Assembly (NCBI RefSeq): GCF_002096845.1
Contig: NZ_NCVK01000060.1
Location: 124,001-188,000, forward strand
Reading direction: 5' to 3'
DNA from: Streptococcus mitis
GTDB lineage: Bacteria > Bacillota > Bacilli > Lactobacillales > Streptococcaceae
DNA length: 64,000 bases
Below, in pieces: positions 47,605 to 56,948 of this stretch. The notes below the pieces were generated by a model, which made no database searches, had not been told where the DNA came from, and saw only the letters and a list, made by a program, of their open reading frames with translations. The translations under genes were made by a program, and so were the position numbers. Each line of letters starts with the position of its first letter. Position 1 is the stretch's first letter.

Positions 47605-47628
47605 TTTAATGGCAACCTGAGAGTTGCC
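47605..47628 (+). promoter_or_regulatory. PyrR-type RNA loop, carA-carB spacer copy 2
   Basis: UUUAA, one base, GGCAAC-CUGAGA-GUUGCC: perfect 6-bp stem, same loop and same flanks as copy 1. The stem sequence differs while pairing is kept, which supports selection on RNA structure. The spacer 47440-47776 otherwise holds further hairpins (for example around 47515-47545 and 47660-47690) and no gene. Confidence 0.78.
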
Positions 47629-47776
47629 GAATAGAAAGGAGAAGGGTGCTCCGTATTTGCTGAACTGAATACGGGCTACGGACGGTGCTAAAAAGATAGT
47701 TATTCCTAGAACTGACAGTTCTTCGTCATAACTCCTATTTTAGCTTTGTCCGCTTGACGCCCTTAATATCTTATAT

Positions 47777-50700
47777 ATGCCTAAACGTACTGATATTCAA
47801 AAAATTATGGTGATTGGTTCTGGTCCGATTATTATTGGTCAGGCCGCTGAGTTTGACTACGCTGGGACCCAGGCTTGCTTGTCGTTAAAAGAGGAAGGGT
47901 ATGAGGTTGTCTTGGTTAACTCAAATCCTGCAACCATCATGACGGACAAAGAAATTGCTGACAAGGTTTACATTGAACCGATTACACTTGAGTTCGTGAC
48001 ACGTATTCTTCGTAAGGAACGTCCAGATGCCTTGCTTCCAACCCTTGGTGGACAAACTGGTCTTAATATGGCCATGGAATTGTCTAAAAATGGTATCCTT
48101 GATGAGCTTGGTGTTGAGCTTCTGGGTACAAAATTATCTGCCATTGACCAAGCGGAGGACCGTGACCTCTTTAAACAATTGATGGAAGAGCTCAACCAAC
48201 CCATTCCAGAATCTGAAATTGTCAACACAGTCGAAGAAGCAGTTGCCTTTGCAGCGACAATTGGTTACCCAGTTATCGTTCGTCCAGCCTTTACACTTGG
48301 TGGTACTGGTGGTGGTATGTGTGCCAACGAGGAAGAATTGCGCGAGATCGCTGAAAATGGTCTGAAGTTGTCACCTGTTACCCAATGTTTGATTGAGCGT
48401 TCAATCGCAGGATTCAAGGAAATCGAATACGAAGTCATGCGTGACTCAGCTGACAATGCTTTGGTTGTTTGTAACATGGAAAACTTTGATCCAGTTGGGA
48501 TTCACACAGGGGATTCCATTGTATTTGCCCCTGCCCAAACCATGTCAGATTATGAAAACCAAATGCTACGTGACGCGAGCTTGAGCATCATTCGTGCTCT
48601 TAAGATTGAAGGGGGATGTAACGTTCAGCTGGCCCTTGATCCACACAGCTTCAAGTACTATGTCATCGAAGTAAACCCTCGTGTATCGCGTTCATCAGCC
48701 CTTGCTTCTAAGGCGACAGGATATCCGATTGCTAAGTTGGCTGCAAAGATTGCAGTAGGTTTGACCTTGGATGAGGTTATTAACCCAGTTACAGGTTCAA
48801 CCTATGCCATGTTTGAGCCTGCTCTTGACTACGTGGTTGCCAAGATTCCTCGTTTCCCATTTGACAAGTTTGAAAAGGGTGAACGCCGTCTTGGTACCCA
48901 GATGAAGGCGACTGGAGAAGTCATGGCGATTGGTCGTAACATTGAGGAATCTCTTCTTAAGGCTTGTCGCTCCCTTGAAATTGGGGTACATCACAATGAA
49001 ATGCCTGAACTTACATCAGTTTCTGATGATGCCTTGATTGAAAAAGTTGTCAAAGCCCAAGATGACCGTCTCTTCTATGTGTCAGAAGCTATTCGCCGTG
49101 GTTACACACCAGAAGAAATTGCAGAGCTTACAAAAATCGATATCTTCTATCTGGATAAACTCTTGCATATCTTTGAAATTGAGCAAGAATTGGGTGCTCA
49201 CCCACAAGATCTAGACGTTTTGAAAACTGCCAAACTCAATGGATTCTCAGACCGTAAGATTGCTGAACTATGGAAAACGACTGCTGACCAAGTTCGCCAA
49301 CTTCGTTTGGAAAACAAGATTGTTCCTGTTTATAAGATGGTCGATACTTGTGCGGCAGAATTTGACTCTGAAACACCATATTTCTATTCAACCTATGGTT
49401 GGGAAAACGAGTCTATCAAGTCTGATAAGGAATCCGTCCTTGTTCTAGGTTCTGGTCCAATCCGTATCGGTCAAGGGGTTGAGTTTGACTACGCAACTGT
49501 TCACTCGGTTAAGGCTATCCAGGCTGCTGGCTACGAAGCCATTATCATGAACTCAAACCCAGAGACCGTTTCTACAGACTTCTCTGTGTCTGACAAGCTC
49601 TACTTTGAACCATTGACATTCGAAGATGTTATGAATGTCATCGACTTGGAGCAACCAAAAGGGGTTATCGTTCAGTTTGGTGGTCAAACAGCTATCAACC
49701 TTGCGGAGCCATTGGCTAAAGCAGGTGTGACCATCCTTGGTACACAAGTTGCTGACCTAGACCGTGCCGAAGACCGTGACCTCTTCGAACAAGCCCTTAA
49801 AGACTTGGATATTCCCCAGCCACCAGGTCAAACGGCTACCAATGAAGAAGAAGCAGTTCTTGCAGCTCGCAAGATTGGCTTCCCAGTTCTTGTCCGCCCA
49901 TCTTATGTTTTAGGTGGACGTGCTATGGAAATCGTTGAAAACGAAGCAGACCTTCGTTCTTACATGCGAACTGCTGTTAAGGCTAGTCCAGACCACCCAG
50001 TTCTTGTCGACTCTTATATCGTTGGGCAAGAGTGCGAAGTTGATGCCATTTCTGACGGAGAAAATGTTCTCATTCCTGGTATCATGGAGCATATCGAACG
50101 TGCCGGTGTCCACTCAGGTGATTCGATGGCCGTTTATCCTCCACAAACCTTGTCGCAAAAGGTGCAAGAAACAATCGCAGACTACACAAAACGCCTAGCA
50201 ATCGGTCTTAACTGCCTTGGAATGATGAACATCCAGTTTGTCATCAAGGATGAAAAAGTCTACGTTATTGAGGTCAATCCACGTGCCAGCCGTACGGTTC
50301 CATTCCTCTCTAAAGTGACCAATATCCCTATGGCTCAAGTAGCGACAAAGCTCATTCTGGGTCAAAACCTTGAAGAACTTGGCTACCAAGATGGACTTTA
50401 CCCTGAAAGCACCCGCGTTCATATCAAGGCACCTGTCTTCTCCTTTACCAAACTAGCTAAGGTAGACAGCTTGCTTGGTCCTGAAATGAAGTCAACAGGT
50501 GAAGTTATGGGTTCTGATACGACTTTGGAAAAAGCTCTCTATAAGGCCTTTGAAGCTTCTTACTTACACTTGCCAACTTTTGGTAACGTTGTATTTACCA
50601 TCGCTGATGATGCCAAAGAAGAAGCCTTGGACTTGGCTCGTCGTTTCCAAAATATTGGCTATGGAATCCTTGCGACAGAAGGGACAGCAACCTTCTTTGC

Positions 50701-50953
50701 CAGTCATGGATTGCAAGCCCAACCTGTTGGTAAGATTGGTGATGACGATAAGGACATTCCAAGTTTTGTTCGTAAAGGAAGAATCCAAGCTATCATTAAC
50801 ACAGTAGGAACCAAACGAACTGCAGACGAAGATGGTGAGCAGATTCGCCGTTCAGCCATTGAACACGGAGTGCCCCTCTTCACAGCCCTAGATACAGCTA
50901 ATGCCATGCTTAAAGTATTGGAAAGCCGTAGTTTTGTCACAGAAGCGATCTAG
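47777..50953 (+). CDS. carB: Carbamoyl-phosphate synthase large subunit
   Basis: 1058 residues with two homologous ATP-grasp halves (first from about 1-400, second from about 545), each opening with a GSGPI(I/R)IGQ motif and carrying [20 protein letters not shown] or [15 protein letters not shown]-terminal MGS-like domain (about 930-1058) would bind UMP/ornithine regulators. It makes carbamoyl phosphate from bicarbonate, ATP and CarA-derived ammonia. Unusually, no Shine-Dalgarno is visible before ATG 47777 (upstream is CTTAATATCTTATAT), and the spacer to carA is 337 bases of structured RNA, so post-transcriptional control is likely. Confidence 0.97.
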   Translation: MPKRTDIQKIMVIGSGPIIIGQAAEFDYAGTQACLSLKEEGYEVVLVNSNPATIMTDKEIADKVYIEPITLEFVTRILRKERPDALLPTLGGQTGLNMAMELSKNGILDELGVELLGTKLSAIDQAEDRDLFKQLMEELNQPIPESEIVNTVEEAVAFAATIGYPVIVRPAFTLGGTGGGMCANEEELREIAENGLKLSPVTQCLIERSIAGFKEIEYEVMRDSADNALVVCNMENFDPVGIHTGDSIVFAPAQTMSDYENQMLRDASLSIIRALKIEGGCNVQLALDPHSFKYYVIEVNPRVSRSSALASKATGYPIAKLAAKIAVGLTLDEVINPVTGSTYAMFEPALDYVVAKIPRFPFDKFEKGERRLGTQMKATGEVMAIGRNIEESLLKACRSLEIGVHHNEMPELTSVSDDALIEKVVKAQDDRLFYVSEAIRRGYTPEEIAELTKIDIFYLDKLLHIFEIEQELGAHPQDLDVLKTAKLNGFSDRKIAELWKTTADQVRQLRLENKIVPVYKMVDTCAAEFDSETPYFYSTYGWENESIKSDKESVLVLGSGPIRIGQGVEFDYATVHSVKAIQAAGYEAIIMNSNPETVSTDFSVSDKLYFEPLTFEDVMNVIDLEQPKGVIVQFGGQTAINLAEPLAKAGVTILGTQVADLDRAEDRDLFEQALKDLDIPQPPGQTATNEEEAVLAARKIGFPVLVRPSYVLGGRAMEIVENEADLRSYMRTAVKASPDHPVLVDSYIVGQECEVDAISDGENVLIPGIMEHIERAGVHSGDSMAVYPPQTLSQKVQETIADYTKRLAIGLNCLGMMNIQFVIKDEKVYVIEVNPRASRTVPFLSKVTNIPMAQVATKLILGQNLEELGYQDGLYPESTRVHIKAPVFSFTKLAKVDSLLGPEMKSTGEVMGSDTTLEKALYKAFEASYLHLPTFGNVVFTIADDAKEEALDLARRFQNIGYGILATEGTATFFASHGLQAQPVGKIGDDDKDIPSFVRKGRIQAIINTVGTKRTADEDGEQIRRSAIEHGVPLFTALDTANAMLKVLESRSFVTEAI

Positions 50954-50974
50954 TTGAGAAATATTTTCACGGTT

Positions 50975-51005
50975 AAAAAGCCAGCGTCAGAAAACGCTGG
51001 TTTTT
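50975..51005 (+). terminator. carB terminator
   Basis: AAAAAGCCAGCG-TCAGAAAA-CGCTGGTTTTT, strong hairpin 20 bases after the stop. Confidence 0.9.
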
Positions 51006-51079
51006 ACGATATTAGTGCAGGCTATTCAACTATCAGTTCTTCACTCAAGAATGATGATGAATTGTGATACAATAAGAAT

Positions 51080-51121
51080 AAATTGGGAATGGCTTATGAT
51101 GTTAATCGTTCCCCTTTTTTG
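51080..51121 (+). ncRNA. Candidate short RNA with its own promoter and terminator
   Basis: An extended -10 (TG-A-TACAAT, 51065-51073) is followed at the right distance by about 40 transcribed bases ending in GGGAATG ... CGTTCCC and CTTTTTTTG, an intrinsic terminator. No ORF with RBS fits. It could be a small RNA or a leader remnant. The rest of 50954-51254 contains an inverted repeat near the ribF promoter. Confidence 0.4.
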
Positions 51122-51239
51122 TAATTCTAGTATATCAGAGTCAATATATATTTGCATGGTACTCCCTTTTGAAAAAATGGCTATTTCAGGTGAAAAAAAC
51201 GACATTTCAGATTTTCTGTTCCAGAAATAGCTATCGCTA

Positions 51240-51248
51240 TGATATAAT
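51240..51248 (+). promoter_or_regulatory. Extended -10 of ribF with ATG 6 bases downstream (leaderless)
   Basis: TG-A-TATAAT (TATAAT 51243-51248), ATG 51255. A perfect 8-base inverted repeat GCTATTTC / GAAATAGC (51180-51187 and 51224-51231) sits just upstream and may be an operator. Confidence 0.7.
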
Positions 51249-51254
51249 TATTTT

Positions 51255-52172
51255 ATGATTATTACTATTCCTATAAAAAACCAAAAAGATATTGGCACAC
51301 CATCTGATTCAGTCGTTGTTCTCGGCTATTTTGATGGTATACACAAGGGGCATCAAGAATTATTTCGTGTTGCCAATAAGGCTGCGAGAAAAGATTTATT
51401 ACCTATCGTCGTTATGACCTTTAATGAATCTCCAAAGATCGCTTTAGAGCCCTATCATCCTGATCTGTTTTTGCATATTTTGAACCCTGCTGAACGTGAG
51501 AGGAAACTAAAGCGTGAAGGCGTGGAAGAATTATATCTCCTTGATTTTAGTAGTCAATTTGCTAGTCTCACGGCAGAAGAATTTTTTGCAACCTATATCA
51601 AGGCTATGAATGCCAAAATTATTGTTGCAGGTTTTGATTATACATTTGGTTCTGACAAAAAAACGGCAGAAGATTTAAAGGATTACTTTGATGGAGAAGT
51701 TATTATTGTCCCACCTGTAGAAGATGAGAAAGGAAAGATTAGTTCAACTCGTATCCGTCAAGCTATTTTAGACGGAAATGTGAAAGAAGCAGAGGAACTT
51801 TTGGGGGCACCGCTTCCATCCAGAGGGATGGTGGTTCATGGTAATGCTCGTGGTCGTACGATTGGTTATCCAACAGCGAATTTGGTGCTTTTAGACCGTA
51901 CTTATATGCCGGCAGATGGCGTTTATGTCGTTGATGTTGAGATTCAAAGGCAGAAGTATCGTGCTATGGCTAGTGTCGGGAAAAATGTGACCTTTGATGG
52001 AGAAGAAGCACGTTTTGAAGTCAATATTTTTGATTTTAATCAAGATATTTATGGGGAAACCGTCATGGTTTATTGGCTTGATCGCATTCGAGATATGACC
52101 AAATTTGACTCAGTTGACCAATTAGTGGATCAGTTAAAGGCAGATGAAGAAGTTGCTCGGAATTGGTCTTAA
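51255..52172 (+). CDS. ribF: Bifunctional riboflavin kinase / FAD synthetase
   Basis: 305 residues. N-terminal nucleotidyltransferase with LGYFDGIHKGHQELF (H-x-GH) and SSTRIRQAI; C-terminal riboflavin kinase with GMVVHGNARGRTIGYPTANL. Converts riboflavin to FMN and FAD. No FMN riboswitch is visible upstream; the transcript appears leaderless. Convergent with yitT across a shared terminator. Confidence 0.96.
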   Translation: MIITIPIKNQKDIGTPSDSVVVLGYFDGIHKGHQELFRVANKAARKDLLPIVVMTFNESPKIALEPYHPDLFLHILNPAERERKLKREGVEELYLLDFSSQFASLTAEEFFATYIKAMNAKIIVAGFDYTFGSDKKTAEDLKDYFDGEVIIVPPVEDEKGKISSTRIRQAILDGNVKEAEELLGAPLPSRGMVVHGNARGRTIGYPTANLVLLDRTYMPADGVYVVDVEIQRQKYRAMASVGKNVTFDGEEARFEVNIFDFNQDIYGETVMVYWLDRIRDMTKFDSVDQLVDQLKADEEVARNWS

Positions 52173-52186
52173 GAGTTTGGGTAATT

Positions 52187-52261
52187 AAAAAAGAGGTTGT
52201 TTGTAACCCAAAAGATAGATGAATAAGTCTAACTTTTGAGGTCACTACACTACCTCTTTTT
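52187..52261. terminator. Bidirectional terminator between ribF and yitT
   Basis: AAAAAAGAGGT ... ACCTCTTTTT with A/T runs on both sides, so it can serve both convergent genes; an inner stem adds further structure. Confidence 0.75.
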
Positions 52262-53108
52262 ATTCTTTTTCAAAGGTGAATCCTTCTCCAAGGATTTCAT
52301 GGGCTTCTGTAATAGTTATAAAGGCTTGAGGATCGATTCGATGAATCATTTCCTTCATTTTCACAATCTCATTTCTACCGACAATACAGTAAATGATTTT
52401 CAAATTTTCTTTACTATAGTAGCCTTGACCAGAAATAAAAGTAACTCCTCTTCCTAAGTCATCATTAATTGCTTTAGCAAGTTGGTCGGGACGTTTTGTG
52501 ATAATCATAAAACCTTTACCAGCATAGCCACCTTCGCCAATCAAATCAATGACACGAGAAACGATAAAATCAAATAAGAGCGTGTAGGAAACCAATCTCA
52601 AGTCCTTGAAGATTAGGAGAATGAGCATGAGAATACAAAAATCTAAGATAAAGAGCAGTTTCCCCATGGATATATGAGTGTATTTATTGAGAATACGAGC
52701 TAGAATATCAGTTCCGCCCGTTGTACCTCCAGCATTAAAGATAATTCCAAGACCAATTCCCAATAGAATTCCCGCTATAAGTGCAGTAATCAGTAAATCA
52801 CCTTGAAGATCAATATGAAGGGGAATACGCTCAAAAAAAGCCAACCAAGCTGACAAAGCTAAGGTTCCAAGCAAACTAGAATAGAGAGATTTTGCTCCAA
52901 ATATTTTCCAAGCTAGGATGAAAAGGGGAATGTTAATCAGCAGGTTCATGAGAGAAACAGGTATTTTAAAAAGATAAAAGGTGATGAGGGTAATACCTGT
53001 CGCCCCTCCTTCAAAGAGATGATGAGGAACTACAAAATAAGTCAGGCCAAAAGCATAAATAGCAGCACCTAGTAAAATGGTAAAAATGGGGTAAATTTTT
53101 TTAATCAT
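52260..53108 (-). CDS. YitT family membrane protein (DUF161/DUF2179)
   Basis: 282 residues. Five to six transmembrane helices in the first ~190 residues, with the family motifs VPHHLFEGGATGITLI and FNAGGTTGGTDILARI (GGxTG repeats). A C-terminal soluble DUF2179 domain covers about 200-282 (KRPDQLAKAINDDLGRGVTF ... IHRIDPQAFITITEA). Widespread in Firmicutes in several paralogues; transport role suspected but not shown. Confidence 0.88.
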   Translation of the reverse strand: MIKKIYPIFTILLGAAIYAFGLTYFVVPHHLFEGGATGITLITFYLFKIPVSLMNLLINIPLFILAWKIFGAKSLYSSLLGTLALSAWLAFFERIPLHIDLQGDLLITALIAGILLGIGLGIIFNAGGTTGGTDILARILNKYTHISMGKLLFILDFCILMLILLIFKDLRLVSYTLLFDFIVSRVIDLIGEGGYAGKGFMIITKRPDQLAKAINDDLGRGVTFISGQGYYSKENLKIIYCIVGRNEIVKMKEMIHRIDPQAFITITEAHEILGEGFTFEKE

Positions 53109-53195
53109 AGGACACCTCTTTTCTTATAAGTTGATTATATCAAATTTTTAGGGAAAATTTGATTGACTCCATTAGGATTTTTAATCTTTTTTTGA

Positions 53196-53201
53196 TATAA
53201 T
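53196..53201 (+). promoter_or_regulatory. Extended -10 promoter of the degV gene
   Basis: TTTG-A-TATAAT; transcript start would be about 40 bases before ATG 53250. Confidence 0.6.
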
Positions 53202-53249
53202 TAGAAGTAAGAAAACCAATCTGAATCCTAAAATAGAAAGATTGATACT

Positions 53250-54089
53250 ATGACAAAAATTAAGATTGTAACCGATTCATCTGTTACTATTGAACCAGAA
53301 CTAGTAAAACAATTAGATATTACAATTGTTCCATTATCTGTAATGATTGATAATGTTGTTTATTCTGATGCGGATTTGAAAGAAGAAGGTAAATTTCTTC
53401 AGTTGATGCAAGAAAGTAAGAATCTTCCTAAAACAAGTCAACCGCCTGTAGGTGTCTTCGCTGAAGTTTTTGAGGACCTATGCAAAGATGGTAGCCAGAT
53501 TCTTGCTATTCATATGTCCCATGCTCTTTCAGGGACTGTAGAAGCAGCACGCCAAGGTGCCAGCCTATCTACTGCCGACGTGACAGTTATCGATAGTTCC
53601 TTTACTGACCAAGCCTTGAAATTCCAAGTTGTTGAGGCTGCGAAATTAGCACAAGAAGGCAAAGATATGGCGGAAATTTTATCTCACGTTGAAGAGGTAA
53701 AAAAACATACGGAGCTCTATATTGGTGTTTCTACTCTAGAAAATCTAGTAAAAGGTGGACGAATTGGCCGTGTAACTGGATTGTTGAGCTCACTTCTCAA
53801 TATCCGTGTTGTCATGCAAATGAAAGACCATGAATTGCAACCAATCGTTAAGGGGCGTGGAGCTAAAACCTTTAAAAAATGGTTGGATGAGTTGACAACA
53901 TCTCTCTCTGAACGTTCTGTAGCAGAGATTGGAATTTCATATTCAGGTAGTGATGACTTGGCGAGAGAAATGAAAGAAAGTTTACAAGCCTATGTTGAAA
54001 AACCAATTTCTGTTTTAGAAACCGGTTCTATTATTCAGACTCATACAGGCGAGAATGCGTGGGCTATTTTGGTACGTTACCATTCCTAA
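53250..54089 (+). CDS. DegV family fatty-acid-binding protein
   Basis: 279 residues. DegV features: [14 protein letters not shown] at the N-terminus, [28 protein letters not shown], and [16 protein letters not shown]. Members bind a fatty acid in a cleft between two alpha/beta domains; some act with fatty acid kinase FakA (FakB subunits). No fakA is nearby, so the partner would be encoded elsewhere. Confidence 0.9.
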   Translation: MTKIKIVTDSSVTIEPELVKQLDITIVPLSVMIDNVVYSDADLKEEGKFLQLMQESKNLPKTSQPPVGVFAEVFEDLCKDGSQILAIHMSHALSGTVEAARQGASLSTADVTVIDSSFTDQALKFQVVEAAKLAQEGKDMAEILSHVEEVKKHTELYIGVSTLENLVKGGRIGRVTGLLSSLLNIRVVMQMKDHELQPIVKGRGAKTFKKWLDELTTSLSERSVAEIGISYSGSDDLAREMKESLQAYVEKPISVLETGSIIQTHTGENAWAILVRYHS

Positions 54090-54126
54090 AAAAATAAAGA
54101 AAATGCGAATAAACAGCGTTTTTAAC

Positions 54127-54155
54127 TTGACCTATAAGGAATTTTAGGATATGAT
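54127..54155 (+). promoter_or_regulatory. hup promoter
   Basis: TTGACC (54127-54132), 17-base spacer, TATGAT (54150-54155); then TTTGGAGGA before ATG 54197. Near-consensus, as expected for an abundant protein. Confidence 0.75.
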
Positions 54156-54196
54156 TATATTTGTTAATTAGAAATTAATTTGGAGGAATCATTAAC

Positions 54197-54472
54197 ATGG
54201 CAAACAAACAAGATTTGATCGCTAAAGTAGCAGAAGCTACAGAATTGACTAAGAAAGACTCAGCAGCAGCAGTTGAAGCTGTATTTTCAGCAGTAACAGA
54301 GTACCTTGCAGCTGGTGAAAAAGTTCAATTGATCGGTTTTGGTAACTTTGAAGTTCGTGAGCGTGCTGCACGTAAAGGTCGCAACCCACAAACTGGTAAA
54401 GAAATCACAATTGCAGCTTCTAAAGTTCCAGCATTCAAAGCTGGTAAAGCTCTTAAAGACGCTGTTAAATAA
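54197..54472 (+). CDS. hup: Histone-like DNA-binding protein HU
   Basis: 91 residues, canonical [46 protein letters not shown] and [18 protein letters not shown]-bending beta-arm with the Pro intercalation region is present. Strong codon bias, strong RBS (GGAGGA), own promoter and terminator: an abundant nucleoid protein. HlpA is the pneumococcal name. Confidence 0.96.
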   Translation: MANKQDLIAKVAEATELTKKDSAAAVEAVFSAVTEYLAAGEKVQLIGFGNFEVRERAARKGRNPQTGKEITIAASKVPAFKAGKALKDAVK

Positions 54473-54481
54473 TTAGTCTTT

Positions 54482-54530
54482 AAAAAGCCTATTGTATCAA
54501 GCTTTCTAGCTTGGTCAGTAGGCTTTTTTT
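54482..54530 (+). terminator. hup terminator
   Basis: AAAAAGCCTA ... TAGGCTTTTTTT, long hairpin with seven-T tail. Confidence 0.9.
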
Positions 54531-54683
54531 GTGTATAGGGGGCAAAAAAGGGGCAAAATACTATTTTTTCACTTGTTTTAGGATGATATCAATCTGCGTT
54601 TTCATTGTTTTATAAGAGAGATGAGTTTTTATTGTTTATCCGTAGGATGATCGACTATTTTAAATAATACTGTATTTCTAGCT

Positions 54684-54836
54684 TATACTCTTCTAAAATC
54701 TCTTCAAACCACGTCAGCTTCACCTTGGATTATATATGTGACTGATTTCGTCAGTCTTATCTACAACCTCAAAGCAGTGCTTTGAGCAACCTGTGGCTAG
54801 CTTCCTAGTTTGCTCTTTGATTTTCATTGAGTATTA
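54684..54836 (+). repeat. BOX element, copy 5
   Basis: About 153 bases, forward orientation (TATACTCTTCTAAAATC ... TTTTCATTGAGTATTA), with A, B and C modules; the boxA-boxB junction (CTTCACCTTGGATTATAT) is diverged. The rest of 54531-55010 contains no gene I can support. Confidence 0.92.
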
Positions 54837-54995
54837 TTTGTCTCAAAATCAAACCATGAAGGTGGATAATCACATTCTCCGATACTTTATTGATTTTCAG
54901 TTGAAGTCATATCAAATATTTAAGTAGATAGAAAAGTTATATACTGTTTATTGAAAATATTATAAATCAGATAAAAAGACAGGTGAAACCTTCTG

Positions 54996-55004
54996 TGTTA
55001 TACT
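54996..55004 (+). promoter_or_regulatory. Extended -10 of mutY with ATG 6 bases downstream (leaderless)
   Basis: TG-T-TATACT (TATACT 54999-55004); ATG 55011. No RBS can lie on such a transcript. Confidence 0.65.
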
Positions 55005-55010
55005 AGAGAT

Positions 55011-56186
55011 ATGTTAGATTTGAAAGAATACGGTATCGTCATGTGGCCGGAGGAGAAGATTAGTTCTTTTCGTGAGAAACTTCTCAACTGGTATGATGAG
55101 AACAAAAGAGATTTACCCTGGCGTAGAAGTAAAAATCCTTATCATATCTGGGTTTCTGAAATTATGCTTCAGCAGACCAGGGTGGATACAGTTATTCCCT
55201 ACTACGAACGATTCTTAGACTGGTTTCCAACTGTGGAAAGTTTGGCAACAGCCCCTGAAGAGCGTTTGTTGAAGGCTTGGGAAGGTTTGGGTTATTATTC
55301 TCGAGTACGCAATATGCAGGCTGCGGCCCAGCAGATTATGACTGACTTTGGTGGCCAATTTCCAAACACCTATGAAGGAATTTCCAGCTTGAAAGGAATT
55401 GGACCTTATACTGCAGGAGCCATTTCCAGTATCGCTTTTAATTTGCCTGAGCCAGCGGTCGATGGTAATGTCATGCGGGTCTTGGCGCGTCTGTTTGAAG
55501 TCAACCACGATATTGGGATTCCAAGTAATCGCAAAATTTTTCAGGCAATGATGGAAATCTTGATTGACCCAGAACGGCCAGGTGACTTTAACCAAGCCTT
55601 AATGGACTTGGGCTCAGATATTGAGTCTCCTGTAAATCCCAGACCAGAAGAAAGTCCAGTTAAGGACTTTAGTGCAGCATATCAGAATGGAACCATGGAC
55701 CGTTATCCAATCAAGGCTCCCAAGAAAAAGCCAGTTCCCATTTATCTAAAAGCCTTGGTGGTCAAAAATACTCAGGGACAATTTTTACTTGAAAAAAATG
55801 AAAGTGAAAAGCTATTGGCAGGTTTTTGGCATTTCCCCTTGATAGAAGTTGATAACTTTTCGCAAGAGGAGCAGTTTGACCTCTTTCATCAGGTTGCAGA
55901 AGAAAGTGTCAACTTTGGCCCCAGTCCAGAAGAGAGTTTTCAGCAGGACTATGACCTAGATGTTGCTTGGTTTGATACTTATTTTGAGACTGTCAAGCAT
56001 GTCTTTAGCCATCGCAAGTGGCATGTACAGATTGTAGCAGGTCAGGTGACTGACTTCCATGATTTTTCAGATAGGGAAGTTCGCTGGCTCTTACCAGAAG
56101 AGTTCAAGGATGTCCCATTTGCCAAACCCCAACAAAAAATCTGGCAGGCTTATGCAAAAGCCAACTTAGACAGTAGCAAAGACTAG
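55011..56186 (+). CDS. mutY: A/G-specific adenine glycosylase, cluster-less form
   Basis: 391 residues from ATG 55011; a later ATG at 55041 also lacks an RBS. Catalytic region: DLPWRRSKNPYHIWVSEIMLQQTRVDTV (Glu), HhH LKGIGPYTAGA, catalytic Asp in AVDGNVMRVLAR. The C-terminal ~130 residues are a NUDIX-like domain that recognises 8-oxoG. It removes A mispaired with 8-oxoG. The Fe-S loop after NQALMDLGSD reads IESPVNPRPEESPVKDFS, so all four expected Cys are absent. The adenine glycosylase fold is otherwise complete. Confidence 0.94.
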   Translation: MLDLKEYGIVMWPEEKISSFREKLLNWYDENKRDLPWRRSKNPYHIWVSEIMLQQTRVDTVIPYYERFLDWFPTVESLATAPEERLLKAWEGLGYYSRVRNMQAAAQQIMTDFGGQFPNTYEGISSLKGIGPYTAGAISSIAFNLPEPAVDGNVMRVLARLFEVNHDIGIPSNRKIFQAMMEILIDPERPGDFNQALMDLGSDIESPVNPRPEESPVKDFSAAYQNGTMDRYPIKAPKKKPVPIYLKALVVKNTQGQFLLEKNESEKLLAGFWHFPLIEVDNFSQEEQFDLFHQVAEESVNFGPSPEESFQQDYDLDVAWFDTYFETVKHVFSHRKWHVQIVAGQVTDFHDFSDREVRWLLPEEFKDVPFAKPQQKIWQAYAKANLDSSKD

Positions 56187-56213
56187 CTATTGTGTCTTCT
56201 TGCTATTTTTTGG

Positions 56214-56219
56214 TATAAT
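56214..56219 (+). promoter_or_regulatory. vicRKX promoter -10
   Basis: TTTTGG-TATAAT (extended -10), with AAAGGTG before the vicR ATG at 56241. Confidence 0.65.
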
Positions 56220-56240
56220 AGTAGAGAAAAAGGTGAACAT

Positions 56241-56948
56241 ATGAAAAAAATACTAATTGTAGATGATGAAAAACCAATCTCGGATATTATCAAGTTTAAT
56301 ATGACCAAGGAAGGTTACGAGGTTGTAACTGCTTTTAACGGTCGTGAAGCGTTAGAACAATTTGAAGCAGAGCAGCCAGATATTATTATTCTGGATTTGA
56401 TGCTTCCAGAAATTGATGGTTTGGAAGTTGCTAAGACCATTCGCAAGACCAGCAGTGTGCCTATTATCATGCTGTCGGCTAAAGACAGTGAATTTGATAA
56501 GGTTATCGGTTTAGAGCTTGGGGCGGATGACTATGTAACCAAACCCTTCTCAAATCGTGAGTTGCAGGCGCGTGTTAAAGCTCTTCTTCGTCGCACGGAC
56601 TTGGCTTCTGTGGATAATCAAGAATCAGATGAAAATAAAACTCAACCCTTGCAAATTGGGGACTTGGAGATTGTTCCAGATGCCTATGTTGCTAAGAAAT
56701 ACGGTGAAGAACTAGACTTAACTCACCGTGAATTTGAGCTTTTGTATCACTTGGCTTCTCATATCGGTCAAGTAATTACGCGTGAACACTTGCTTGAAAC
56801 GGTCTGGGGGTATGATTATTTCGGAGATGTTCGAACAGTTGACGTAACCATCAGACGTTTGCGTGAGAAGATTGAAGATACACCAAGTCGTCCTGAATAT
56901 ATCCTAACACGTCGCGGTGTTGGTTATTATATGAGAAATAATGATTAA
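56241..56948 (+). CDS. vicR: VicR (WalR) essential response regulator
   Basis: 235 residues from ATG 56241. Receiver with VDDEKPIS, phospho-Asp in [11 protein letters not shown] near 52 and Lys in DDYVTKPF; winged helix with [13 protein letters not shown] and [20 protein letters not shown]. Controls peptidoglycan hydrolases such as pcsB in streptococci and is the essential member of the system. Overlaps vicK by 8 bases. Confidence 0.96.
   Translation: MKKILIVDDEKPISDIIKFNMTKEGYEVVTAFNGREALEQFEAEQPDIIILDLMLPEIDGLEVAKTIRKTSSVPIIMLSAKDSEFDKVIGLELGADDYVTKPFSNRELQARVKALLRRTDLASVDNQESDENKTQPLQIGDLEIVPDAYVAKKYGEELDLTHREFELLYHLASHIGQVITREHLLETVWGYDYFGDVRTVDVTIRRLREKIEDTPSRPEYILTRRGVGYYMRNND

Noticed and set aside
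47440-47776. A small gene or riboswitch of another class in the carA-carB spacer
   Set aside because: No ORF with an RBS; the repeated structure matches PyrR loop geometry better than any other RNA class I know.
51015-51230. A 71-codon plus-strand frame between carB and ribF
   Set aside because: No RBS, odd composition (Met/Ile/Cys-rich), and it spans a promoter, a terminator hairpin and an inverted repeat.
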